Source: an uncultured Granulosicoccaceae bacterium (lineage in GTDB: Bacteria > Pseudomonadota > Gammaproteobacteria > Granulosicoccales > Granulosicoccaceae). Taken from it: a stretch of 42,209 bases of DNA. The notes under the pieces were generated by a model. It saw only the letters and a list, made by a program, of their open reading frames with translations. It was not told where the DNA came from and ran no database searches. A program made the position numbers and the translations under genes. Shown one piece after another: positions 9,910 through 17,334 of this stretch. The stretch lies in the NCBI GenBank assembly GCA_937922945.1, contig CAKZUP010000014.1, positions 1 through 42,209 of the forward strand, read 5' to 3'. Position 1 is the first letter of the stretch. Every line of letters starts with the position of its first letter.

Positions 9910-11280
9910 TTACGCAGCGCCGTTGTTACATGAACCCAATGCACCGCCAGAGAACATCTCGTGATCGTGCGGGTATTCAACTTGAGCACGTGGAGTAACT
10001 TCCACGATTTCCAGCAAGTCAAACTGAGATGATGGGTTCTCTTTACCTTTCACAACCAATACATCTTTGAAGCACTGGTGATCTTCGGCGCGGTATTCGG
10101 TTGGACCGTTACCCATGCCGTCAAACTTGTGACCTTCAAGAGCCGCCACTACCTGACATGGCTCGAACGTACCTGCACGTTCTACCGCATCTGCGTATAA
10201 CAGCGCCTGAACGTAACAAGTGTGTGCAGCCTGTGAAGGTGGGTTACCGTACTTGGCACCAAAAGACTTAACGAACGCTTTTGAACCTTCGTCTTGTAGT
10301 GACCAGTGCCAGTTGGTAGAACCAAAGATACCCTTAACGTTATCGCCAGCACCTTGAGCCATCAAACGAGAGTACAGCGGTACGATGATTTGGAAATCTT
10401 TACCGTTCACGCTTTTATCACGTAGACCAAACTGAACCGCCTGAGTTAGCGAGTTGATCATGTCTTTACCATAGTGATTCAGAACCAGTGTATCGGCATC
10501 TGAATTCAGAATTGGCGTGATGTACTGACTGAAATCACCAGCACCTACAGGTGTTTTAACGGTTTGGTCAGTTGTCCAACCAATATTCTCTGTAGAGGCA
10601 ACGATAGAAGCTTCCTGAGTCCAACCCCAGTTGTAGTCAGCTGTTAAGTGGTAAGCACGACGCTCTTTACCGTAGGCTTTTTCAAGTACTGGACCCAACG
10701 CAGCACCAGACATGTAACCGTTAAAGAAGTGACGGAAGCCATTGGCTTTTCTGTCTTTACCAGTTGTGTCGTTTGAGTGAGTCAAACCAGCCATGAAAAT
10801 AACACCGGCTTCTTGGCAAAGACCCTGTACCGCAACCGCAACACCAGATGATGAACCACCGGTGATCATTACCGCACCGTCTTTTTCGATCATGCGCTTG
10901 GCTGAAGCACGAGCAGCATCTGATTTGGTTTGAGTATCACCAGTTACGTACTCAACTTTCTTTCCAAGGATACCGTTGCCCTTGAGCGCGCTTGGCTGCA
11001 TGGTATTCATCATGCCGCCGTCACCTTCGCCATTTAGATGCTCAACCGCAAGCTGATAGGCTCGCAATTCGTCAGCACCCTCATCAGCGTAAGCACCTGA
11101 TTGTGGAACATTGAAACCAAGTGTTACCGAGCTGGCATCGCCTGGGTTATTAAGATAGTCCGCACCGTAAGCGTTGCGAGTGAAAAACATTGGCGCGCCT
11201 GCGATAGCAGTTGAAGCCGCACTGGCTTTCAATACGTCGCGTCGCGTCCACGTATTCAGGGGTGTTTTTTTATTGCTCAT
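9910..11280 (-). CDS. Tat-exported Liv-type substrate-binding protein
   Basis: This 456-residue periplasmic binding protein is of the Peripla_BP_6 / Leu-Ile-Val family. The N-terminus has a twin-arginine motif (TRRDVLKAS, residues about 12-20), a hydrophobic stretch and a cleavage-like site near RNAYGA, so folded export by Tat is expected. The mature part opens with VTLGFNVPQSGAYADEG, the usual first strand and ligand loop. Several Cys residues, including one in the C-terminal GSCNNG, suit periplasmic disulfides. The ATG at 11280 has GGAGGA 8 bases upstream. It is the first gene of the operon with livHMGF. The ligand is unknown; the long insertions and Tat signal resemble the amide/aromatic-acid relatives rather than E. 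coli LivJ. Confidence 0.87.
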   Translation of the reverse strand: MSNKKTPLNTWTRRDVLKASAASTAIAGAPMFFTRNAYGADYLNNPGDASSVTLGFNVPQSGAYADEGADELRAYQLAVEHLNGEGDGGMMNTMQPSALKGNGILGKKVEYVTGDTQTKSDAARASAKRMIEKDGAVMITGGSSSGVAVAVQGLCQEAGVIFMAGLTHSNDTTGKDRKANGFRHFFNGYMSGAALGPVLEKAYGKERRAYHLTADYNWGWTQEASIVASTENIGWTTDQTVKTPVGAGDFSQYITPILNSDADTLVLNHYGKDMINSLTQAVQFGLRDKSVNGKDFQIIVPLYSRLMAQGAGDNVKGIFGSTNWHWSLQDEGSKAFVKSFGAKYGNPPSQAAHTCYVQALLYADAVERAGTFEPCQVVAALEGHKFDGMGNGPTEYRAEDHQCFKDVLVVKGKENPSSQFDLLEIVEVTPRAQVEYPHDHEMFSGGALGSCNNGAA

Positions 11281-11621
11281 ACAAAAAATTCCTCCGGGTA
11301 TTGAACCCTTTATGACTTTTTTAATTTGCCAAAACCTGGGTAGCCAGATCTGGAAGAGTGTTCAGATCGTTTGTTCTAATTCACTTTAAGCTGTCAGGCA
11401 GCTGTCAGTTTCACGGCTTATCTGACGATGTCCACAAGGGAACAATGCCTGTGCCTAAGTGAGCCGAATTACTCCTGAGCAAGATTATAAGGAAATGGGC
11501 GTTTACAAAGTAGCTTTTAAAATTGCTTAAATATCAACATGTTACATATTCCACATCTTATCCTGTGATATCAACCTCGCAATGATGGGGGATGTGTTAC
11601 GAAAGGTAACGCCGCTAAACG
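11281..11621 (-). promoter_or_regulatory. Leader/promoter region of the liv operon with short repeats
   Basis: This stretch of 341 bases has no gene. It holds a perfect 10-bp palindrome CCAGATCTGG (11344-11353) and a tandem copy of AGCTGTCAG (11389-11397 and 11400-11408), whose 11-base period is one helical turn. Both are plausible binding sites for a regulator of the downstream operon. A short hairpin GTTAC/GTAAC lies just after engB (about 11594-11608) without a T-run. I cannot assign a -35/-10 pair with confidence. Confidence 0.35.
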
Positions 11622-12230
11622 CTAATCGGGAATGGGTTTGTCGAACAACCACGCATCCAGCACTTTGTGAGCATCTCGAACACCATCTGCTTTCAATGCG
11701 GAAAAGTCCTGAATAGTGGCACTGACACCAGCGGCTTCGAGCTCCTGCTGAACCTTGCGCAAACTCTGCATCCTCGCCGAGCGCGATATTTTATCGGCCT
11801 TGGTCAGTAGCAGATGCAGCTCAGAGTGGCTTTGCTGCTGCAGCTCTATCATCTCCCAGTCACTTGGCTGTAAGGGATGTCGGATATCCATGACGATCAC
11901 AACGCCACGCAGCGATTCTCGACCAGTAAGATAACGGCGCATGGACGCTTGCCAGCTTTTTTGCTTCGCTTTCGAGACCTGTGCGTAACCATAACCCGGC
12001 AAGTCCACCAGAAAATGTTGATCGGTCAGCCTGAAATGATTGATCAGCTGTGTCCGACCCGGCGTTTTACTGGTGCGAGCCAGTTTTGAATTGCGGGTAA
12101 GTGTATTTATGGCGCTGGATTTGCCTGCGTTAGATCGGCCCGCAAACGCCACTTCTGCCAGCGATTCCGGGCATTGCTTGAGCTGTTCGGCGCTGCTGGC
12201 AAATTCGGCGGAGAAATAAATCGGGTTCAT
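11622..12230 (-). CDS. engB: Ribosome biogenesis GTPase EngB (YihA/YsxC)
   Basis: This 202-residue TrmE-Era-EngA-EngB-Septin GTPase shows G1 GRSNAGKSS (31-39), the TPGRT switch (G2, Thr60), G3 DLPG (76-79) and G4 TKAD (143-146), with SALKADG as G5. EngB is an essential GTPase for 50S ribosomal subunit assembly. It is divergent from cytochrome c4, with dsbA next, the same neighbourhood as in Pseudomonas. Length and motifs are complete and ordinary. Confidence 0.96.
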   Translation of the reverse strand: MNPIYFSAEFASSAEQLKQCPESLAEVAFAGRSNAGKSSAINTLTRNSKLARTSKTPGRTQLINHFRLTDQHFLVDLPGYGYAQVSKAKQKSWQASMRRYLTGRESLRGVVIVMDIRHPLQPSDWEMIELQQQSHSELHLLLTKADKISRSARMQSLRKVQQELEAAGVSATIQDFSALKADGVRDAHKVLDAWLFDKPIPD

Positions 12231-12285
12231 CTGGCCTGTAACACCATGGAAGCGGTTTGCAGTCTGCTAAAATCTGACTTAGCAA

Positions 12286-12300
12286 GCGGATAGTATCCGC
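12286..12300. promoter_or_regulatory. Small inverted repeat between engB and the cytochrome c4 gene
   Basis: GCGGAT and ATCCGC flank three bases in the 143-base divergent region. It may be an operator or a short hairpin; nothing else supports a specific role. Confidence 0.25.
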
Positions 12301-12336
12301 GTAGAGTTTACCCAGTTTTCAATTTGATTATTTTAT

Positions 12337-12359
12337 TTCCGGCAACGCACGTTCCGGAA
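12337..12359 (+). promoter_or_regulatory. Hairpin directly before the cytochrome c4 ribosome binding site
   Basis: TTCCGG (12337-12342) pairs with CCGGAA (12354-12359), and AACG/CGTT extends the stem inside. The GGAGG ribosome binding site follows 5 bases after the hairpin, and the ATG is at 12374. It could stabilise the mRNA leader or affect ribosome access. Confidence 0.4.
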
Positions 12360-12373
12360 GCTTTGGAGGTTTA

Positions 12374-12979
12374 ATGAACAAGCGGACCTTATTGGCCGCC
12401 CTGCTCTGTTTTCTGGCAGCAGGCCCATCACATGCCGCAGGCGATGCAGAAGCAGGCAAAGCAGCGGCAGCAACCTGCGTTGCTTGTCACGGTGCAGATG
12501 GCAAGGCGATCACACCCGACTACCCTAATCTTGCAGGCCAGCACGCATCCTATTTGGCTAAGCAGCTCACCGATTACCGCGATGGTAATCGTGAAAATCA
12601 GCTGATGTCGCCCATGGCTGCAGCCCTGTCAGATCAGAACATTCTCGATTTGGCCGCTTATTACGCGAGCATGACGCCAATTAAAGGCGTATCAGACGAG
12701 GAAAACCTGACGCTGGGGCAGAACATCTATCGCGGCGGGGTAACCGGTGCGGATATACCGGCGTGCATCGGCTGTCATGGGCCAACTGGCACGGGCAATC
12801 CAGCAGCAAACTACCCGGTTCTGAGCGGACAAAACAAAGCGTATCTGGCAGCCCAGCTTAAACTCTTCCGCTCTGGTGAGCGCAATAACGATTCCAACGA
12901 GATGATGCGCGCACTGGCCCATCGTCTCAGCGATGCAGAAATTGACGCACTGGCAAACTACGCCAGCGGTCTGCACTAG
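12374..12979 (+). CDS. Diheme cytochrome c4
   Basis: This 201-residue periplasmic protein has a signal peptide (residues 1-21, cut near SHAA) and two cytochrome c domains, each with a heme-binding CxxCH: C35-C38-H39 and C131-C134-H135. Candidate axial methionines lie in QLMSPM (about 78-81) and in EMMRAL in the second half. Cytochrome c4 passes electrons from the bc1 complex to terminal oxidases. The ATG has a strong GGAGG ribosome binding site. Its position between engB and dsbA matches Pseudomonas and other gammaproteobacteria. Confidence 0.95.
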   Translation: MNKRTLLAALLCFLAAGPSHAAGDAEAGKAAAATCVACHGADGKAITPDYPNLAGQHASYLAKQLTDYRDGNRENQLMSPMAAALSDQNILDLAAYYASMTPIKGVSDEENLTLGQNIYRGGVTGADIPACIGCHGPTGTGNPAANYPVLSGQNKAYLAAQLKLFRSGERNNDSNEMMRALAHRLSDAEIDALANYASGLH

Positions 12980-12993
12980 ATATCTGCGCACAA

Positions 12994-13030
12994 GACTAAC
13001 TTCGGGGCCATGCTTGCGCCGAAGTTAGTC
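12994..13030 (+). terminator. Strong hairpin after cytochrome c4
   Basis: GACTAACTTCGG (12994-13005) pairs perfectly with CCGAAGTTAGTC (13019-13030) around a 13-base loop, 14 bases after the stop codon. There is no T-run on either side, so it may be an mRNA 3'-end stabiliser or a poor terminator rather than a textbook Rho-independent one. Confidence 0.5.
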
Positions 13031-13080
13031 CGCGTGCCCGGCGCGCAGGTTACTTTCAGGTCGATTCGGCCCATTGCCCA

Positions 13081-13165
13081 ATTATCCTGTATTCCCGATT
13101 GTCCTAATTTTCCCAGTTATCCTGATTTTCCCAGTTGTCCTGATTTTCCCACTTGTCCAGATTTT
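13081..13165. repeat. 18-bp tandem repeat (about 4.5 copies)
   Basis: Consecutive units approximate TTRTCCTGATTTTCCCAG. The two central copies are nearly identical, and the outer copies are progressively more diverged. The period is a multiple of three, so the minus strand spells repeated ENQDNW, but one copy carries a CAG-to-TAG change that stops the frame. It is a minisatellite-like element in the dsbA upstream region. Confidence 0.8.
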
Positions 13166-13453
13166 TAAGTCCAGGTGATTTGGCGCAAGTGAATTGCGCA
13201 TCTGCGCGGGCATGTGACTTCTCCCCAAAAATATCGCCAAACGGCATGCGCCTTGCGTCTATTGCCCTATTCGGGACCCAATTCACAACGATGAACCAAC
13301 GTTGCTGAAAACCGTCTAAGCTGTATAAGACGTATTGGGTGTGTAGGGTTTACATTTAGCTAACTAAATGCCTGCAACAGCGCTGGCTGAAATACCGCTT
13401 TTGACGCTTTTAATAAAAGTAGATTTGACTAACTTAACGATTGGAGTTCGTAA

Positions 13454-14116
13454 ATGAAAACAGCGACCAGACAAAGCCGCAAATCATCTATTTTGCTGCT
13501 GAGCATGGCTGCGCTTTTGGTGGCACTGGCTGCACTGAGCATAGTTCGCCCTGCAGCAGCAGCTGGCTTTGAAAATATTGACCCACCACAGAACACTTCC
13601 ACTTCCGACAAAGTTGAAGTGCTTGAGTACCTATGGCTTGGTTGTCCGCACTGCTACGCGTTGGAACCAACCATGGAAGAGTGGAAAAAGAACAAACCTG
13701 ACTACATTCACTTCGTTCGTGAAGCACCGCCGCTAAATCCAAGCTGGGAAAACCATTCCAGAGGATTTTATGCTGCGCAACTGCTTGGCAAAGAGCAGGA
13801 ATTTGTTGTAGCGATGTTCGATGCTATTCATGAAAGTAAAAAGCCAATGCGCGACAAAAAGAAAATTGCTGAACTGGCTGGCACGCTTGGCATGGACGAA
13901 AAGAAATTCCTATCGACAATGGATTCGTTTGCCGTCAACGGTAAACTAAAGCGTTCTGTCGACATGGCGATTAAATCTGGCATCAGCTCTGTGCCGTCAA
14001 TTATTATTAACGGTAAATACAGAGCCAGCACCAGTATCTCTGGTGGTCATCAAGGTATTGTCGATACCATTAACGAGCGGGCTGAATTTGAAAAAGCCGC
14101 AATGAATTTAGAATAA
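13454..14116 (+). CDS. dsbA: Thiol:disulfide interchange protein DsbA
   Basis: This 220-residue periplasmic oxidase introduces disulfide bonds into exported proteins. It has an N-terminal signal sequence (about 1-36, cut after RPAAAA), the thioredoxin-fold active site C64-P-H-C67 and the cis-proline loop SSVP (Pro181). CPHC is the standard DsbA dipeptide. The ATG at 13454 has GGAG 9 bases upstream. It lies after cytochrome c4, as in Pseudomonas, but is separated from it by 474 bases, so it probably has its own promoter. Confidence 0.96.
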   Translation: MKTATRQSRKSSILLLSMAALLVALAALSIVRPAAAAGFENIDPPQNTSTSDKVEVLEYLWLGCPHCYALEPTMEEWKKNKPDYIHFVREAPPLNPSWENHSRGFYAAQLLGKEQEFVVAMFDAIHESKKPMRDKKKIAELAGTLGMDEKKFLSTMDSFAVNGKLKRSVDMAIKSGISSVPSIIINGKYRASTSISGGHQGIVDTINERAEFEKAAMNLE

Positions 14117-14140
14117 GCTAAAACTATTTTCAAGCACACG

Positions 14141-14190
14141 GCCAGTGTGCGTATTTCCGATTAACACGGATATACGCCACTGGCTTTTTT
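14141..14190 (+). terminator. Rho-independent terminator of dsbA
   Basis: GCCAGTG-T-GCGTAT (14141-14154) pairs with ATACGC-CACTGGC (14172-14184) with a single bulged base. Six T follow directly. It stands 24 bases after the dsbA stop codon. Confidence 0.88.
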
Positions 14191-14324
14191 ATTGCCCGCA
14201 ATAAAGGCGCGCTGTGGCTGATTCAGGCGCTCCCTGACCATTGAGCAAGATTCACACACCGGCATGGTAAAAATAATGTAGTACGGTATGATCGAATACA
14301 GATTCAATTGCATGGACGTGTTAA

Positions 14325-15539
14325 ATGAAACGTATCGGAATACTGCTATCTGTGTTGCTTATCGCGGCATGCAGCTCAGGTAGCAGCACAGACGACGGAT
14401 TTGCAGATGAAGCGGCGTATCAACTGACAACCAAGTTCACTGGAGAAACAAAACCTCTGGGAATAAATGTTGATGCGGATAACCAAAACTCTGCGTTACT
14501 CATAATGAGCGAGCAAGCTGCAAGTACACGCTGGACACTCACAGAAGCTTCTCCAGGGGTTTATCGTCTAGCACCCGCCTCGCCTTATTCAAATCTGTCT
14601 CTTGATGTTGAAAATATTGGTGACGCCTACAAACCAGTTTTGACTCAAGGCTCACCCAACGATTCTCAGCTGTGGCAAATAACGTCACTGGATAATGGGT
14701 ATTGTCGAATTACATCTTTCCTTCTGGGTACAGGTCTGTCACTCGACATCGTTAATGATGACAACGACGATCAATTAAAACTGTCTGAGTCTGGCAACTA
14801 TACCGGGCAACAATGGCAGCTGAGAGCCGTTCAGGAAGGCATTGCAGACACTAATTTAAATGAATGCGTTGCCAACACGCAAACGAGCGAAAGTCCTAAA
14901 CCGATTATTGCAACCTCCGACTATCGAAAAACAACCATGGCCGGATTCAATATTCTGGTAAACCCCAACATAGATGCAGCTGGACAAATCGGCCAGGACG
15001 CACTTGCCGAACTTGAGAAGCAGCTTGACACTATTGCAACCGTAATACCAAGTGACGCACTGGCACAAATTCGACAAACGACAATCTGGTTGGAAGCGAA
15101 TCAACTGGATAGCCGCAGCGGACAATATCATGTGTCCAGAGAATGGCTAAGCAACAATGGCTACAATCCCGACAAGGCAGGCGGGGTAGAAATTTCAAAC
15201 GCTGAAATTTTTATTAGTGATGCCAATAACCTAAACGTGTCAACAACGCTACATGAATTAGCCCATGCAAGACAATTTTTTTTGATCGATAACAATTCAA
15301 CACTCGATTTTACGCAGGCCTATGAAGCGGCAGTGGCATCGGGAATATACGAATCGGTTGAATACGCTACCGGCACGTTAAGAGAAGCCTATGCACTTAC
15401 CAATGAAAAAGAATACTTTGCTGAACTGTCCGAAGCGTACTTTGGGAACAACGATTTTTATCCGTTTAATCGCAGCCAGCTGATGACATTCGACAAGCTT
15501 GGTTATGATTTAATCAAGGCTGCTTGGGAAAATCAGTAG
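14325..15539 (+). CDS. Lipoprotein with ricin-type lectin domain and HExxH metallopeptidase-like domain
   Basis: This 404-residue lipoprotein has lipobox LIAAC with Cys16 followed by a Ser/Asp-rich linker. Ser17-Ser18 after the Cys suggests outer-membrane sorting. Residues about 30-170 form a beta-trefoil lectin-like unit with QxW motifs (QLW 115-117, QQW 162-164). Residues about 195-404 carry HELAH (310-314) and a downstream EYFAELSEAYF with a likely third zinc ligand (Glu366), the arrangement of gluzincin-like peptidases. A plausible role is a surface-anchored protease or glycan-binding hydrolase, which is inference. The 3' end overlaps the opposite-strand phosphoesterase gene by 26 bases. 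Confidence 0.75.
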   Translation: MKRIGILLSVLLIAACSSGSSTDDGFADEAAYQLTTKFTGETKPLGINVDADNQNSALLIMSEQAASTRWTLTEASPGVYRLAPASPYSNLSLDVENIGDAYKPVLTQGSPNDSQLWQITSLDNGYCRITSFLLGTGLSLDIVNDDNDDQLKLSESGNYTGQQWQLRAVQEGIADTNLNECVANTQTSESPKPIIATSDYRKTTMAGFNILVNPNIDAAGQIGQDALAELEKQLDTIATVIPSDALAQIRQTTIWLEANQLDSRSGQYHVSREWLSNNGYNPDKAGGVEISNAEIFISDANNLNVSTTLHELAHARQFFLIDNNSTLDFTQAYEAAVASGIYESVEYATGTLREAYALTNEKEYFAELSEAYFGNNDFYPFNRSQLMTFDKLGYDLIKAAWENQ

Positions 15540-16191
15540 CGTCCAAGTCAATAACCACCGGTGGATTCTGAACAACGTAGTGCTCGTTCATCGTACTCAC
15601 ATTAAGAAACTGCGTTCCTCGCTTTTCAATTGAGCCGTATCCTTCATGAATATGGCCAAAAACATGGTAGTCGGGTGCAAGCCCGTCTGTCTTTTCAGAC
15701 AACAGCTTTTTAAGCACTTTGCAACCAGTGTGTTCAGTTATCTCTTCAGAGCGCGCCACCTCATCCAGTACACCCCAAACAGGGCCATGCGTTATCAGCA
15801 CTTGGGTATCATTTGGAATTAAAGCCCAATGCTTTTCGATGTCGTCTTTTTCCCGCATAAAAGACCAATCATGAAATCGCGGTGTAATAGGTGAGCCCCA
15901 GAAACGCACGCCTTCAAGCTCTACCCCACTATCGTTTAGGTAGTGTACGTTATTGTGTTGCTTCAACAACTGCTCAACGGCCTTTGGGTTCTGTTCAAGA
16001 TAAGTGTCGTGATTGCCCGCAATGAAGACCTTGTGCTGATGAGGCTGCTGAACTAACCAATCAAGAAAGGCTTGAAAATCACTGCGTGAACCATGCGCCG
16101 TGATATCCCCTGCATGCAATAAGACATCGCCTGCAGGTAACTGCACAGATTCATGCTCACCGTGGGTATCACTTATGCAAATAATTTTCAC
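15514..16191 (-). CDS. Calcineurin-like metallophosphoesterase (MPPED/UPF0046-like)
   Basis: This 225-residue protein has ISDTHGEHE at the N-terminus, HAGDIT, AGNHD, THGP and GHIHEGYG, the complete two-metal set of the calcineurin-like fold. Its compact size and ISDTHG start resemble the MPPED1/2-like phosphodiesterase group rather than nucleases. The start is a GTG at 16191 without a clear ribosome binding site. It is convergent with the lectin/peptidase lipoprotein and shares its last 26 bases with it. The substrate cannot be predicted. Confidence 0.85.
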   Translation of the reverse strand: MKIICISDTHGEHESVQLPAGDVLLHAGDITAHGSRSDFQAFLDWLVQQPHQHKVFIAGNHDTYLEQNPKAVEQLLKQHNNVHYLNDSGVELEGVRFWGSPITPRFHDWSFMREKDDIEKHWALIPNDTQVLITHGPVWGVLDEVARSEEITEHTGCKVLKKLLSEKTDGLAPDYHVFGHIHEGYGSIEKRGTQFLNVSTMNEHYVVQNPPVVIDLDATDFPKQP

Positions 16192-16302
16192 TGTATTCAG
16201 ATCTCAAACCAACCCATACTTAAAACACAACGCTCAAACAACACATATTGTAGCGAATCGCCACCAGATGGCACCGTCTTGCCTGGCATTTGATGTAACC
16301 AG

Positions 16303-17334
16303 TTAGATACTCCCCAGTGTCACTTCTACACGAAACAGACCACCGTAGGCTTTCTCATAATCGTTGGACGAAGACCAACTAACGCTTGGCCAAATTTCGT
16401 AATAAAACCAAGGTCGCCAGATACTGTGGCGAAATCGCAAGCGAACTTCTGCCCCACGATATCGATCGGATGTTCCCGGATTCAACGCTGTAGCATACCC
16501 CGTTATACCTTCAAGGGCGAGGGCACGTCTCTCACCAAGATTGGCATAAATACCGATAGTTTCACCAATACCTGCGCCTTTCAGGCCATCTTGCCAACTG
16601 AACTCCAGACTGTTTCGAAAGAATAGATTTTCCTTATGGAAAAAATTGCGACGGCTATCGATACGAAAACTGTTCTGATATCCCGAGCTGGAATAGTAAG
16701 TAAAATTGTTGGTGAAAGAGTGCGTGAAGCCCATACCTCCATCACGTTTATAGCCGACAATAAAACGACCGAACACTTGCGCTTTATCGTCTCGGTAGCG
16801 CGCACCCAGATCGTATTTCAGCCGGAAGCGCTTCTTCGCTGTTCGAACCAATCGAAATGCCAACGCGACATTGTTGTTGTCCCTACTGGCAATTTGTTCG
16901 CGCTCTGCTGCATCTGAATTAGCAGCACTGCTTGCATCGTCCTCGTTACTGACCAGAAGCCGAAAGCGCTGTTGGGACTGAGGCAGAACAACCCGCAATT
17001 TAACCGTCCCGGATAGCTCTGGCTTATCGCCAGCAGGTTTAACCGTATCCAGACGAATCCTTGCCCAACTCTTGTTCAGCTGCTGATCAGACTCGCCCGC
17101 CCCAAGATAATCATCGATTTGTACAATAAAACTGCTGAATCTATCGCTGACCTTTCCGTGAGTTTCATCGACCAATGAGGTAACACCGGAAAGGACACCA
17201 GCGTCTTCTTCACTCTTGCCGCTTCCACTACCCTTGGCCGCGTTAGCTCGGGTAGATTCAGTTTCGTCCGCGTTCGATTCTGCGACACCCAGCGATAAAA
17301 TTACCGCTAACAACAGCACAGCGCGTAACATCAT
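16303..17334 (-). CDS. Predicted outer-membrane beta-barrel protein, unknown function
   Basis: This 343-residue protein has a signal peptide (1-22, cut near ESNA), a Ser/Gly/Glu-rich linker and a helical stretch to about residue 80. Alternating hydrophobic/aromatic strands then run to the end (for example FGRFIVGYKRD, NNFTYYSSSGY, WFYYEIWPSVSW), as in an outer-membrane barrel of about 10-12 strands. I do not recognise the family. Its ATG lies inside the end of hisC (4-base ATGA overlap), so it is translated together with a histidine biosynthesis enzyme, an odd pairing. Confidence 0.6.
   Translation of the reverse strand: MMLRAVLLLAVILSLGVAESNADETESTRANAAKGSGSGKSEEDAGVLSGVTSLVDETHGKVSDRFSSFIVQIDDYLGAGESDQQLNKSWARIRLDTVKPAGDKPELSGTVKLRVVLPQSQQRFRLLVSNEDDASSAANSDAAEREQIASRDNNNVALAFRLVRTAKKRFRLKYDLGARYRDDKAQVFGRFIVGYKRDGGMGFTHSFTNNFTYYSSSGYQNSFRIDSRRNFFHKENLFFRNSLEFSWQDGLKGAGIGETIGIYANLGERRALALEGITGYATALNPGTSDRYRGAEVRLRFRHSIWRPWFYYEIWPSVSWSSSNDYEKAYGGLFRVEVTLGSI

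Larger units (their letters stand above)
12980..13453. other. Gene-free region between cytochrome c4 and dsbA
   Basis: These 474 bases have no convincing gene. They hold a strong 12-bp hairpin, a degenerate 18-bp tandem repeat and the presumed dsbA promoter region. A 60-codon minus-strand frame across the repeat (GTG at 13286, stop at 13104) is judged non-coding: its C-terminus is just the translated repeat and its start has no ribosome binding site. Confidence 0.6.

Noticed and set aside
13104..13286. 60-codon minus-strand frame with repeated ENQDNW
   Set aside because: The repeat is an 18-bp DNA tandem array; the GTG start has no ribosome binding site and one repeat copy is itself the stop. 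Not counted as a gene.
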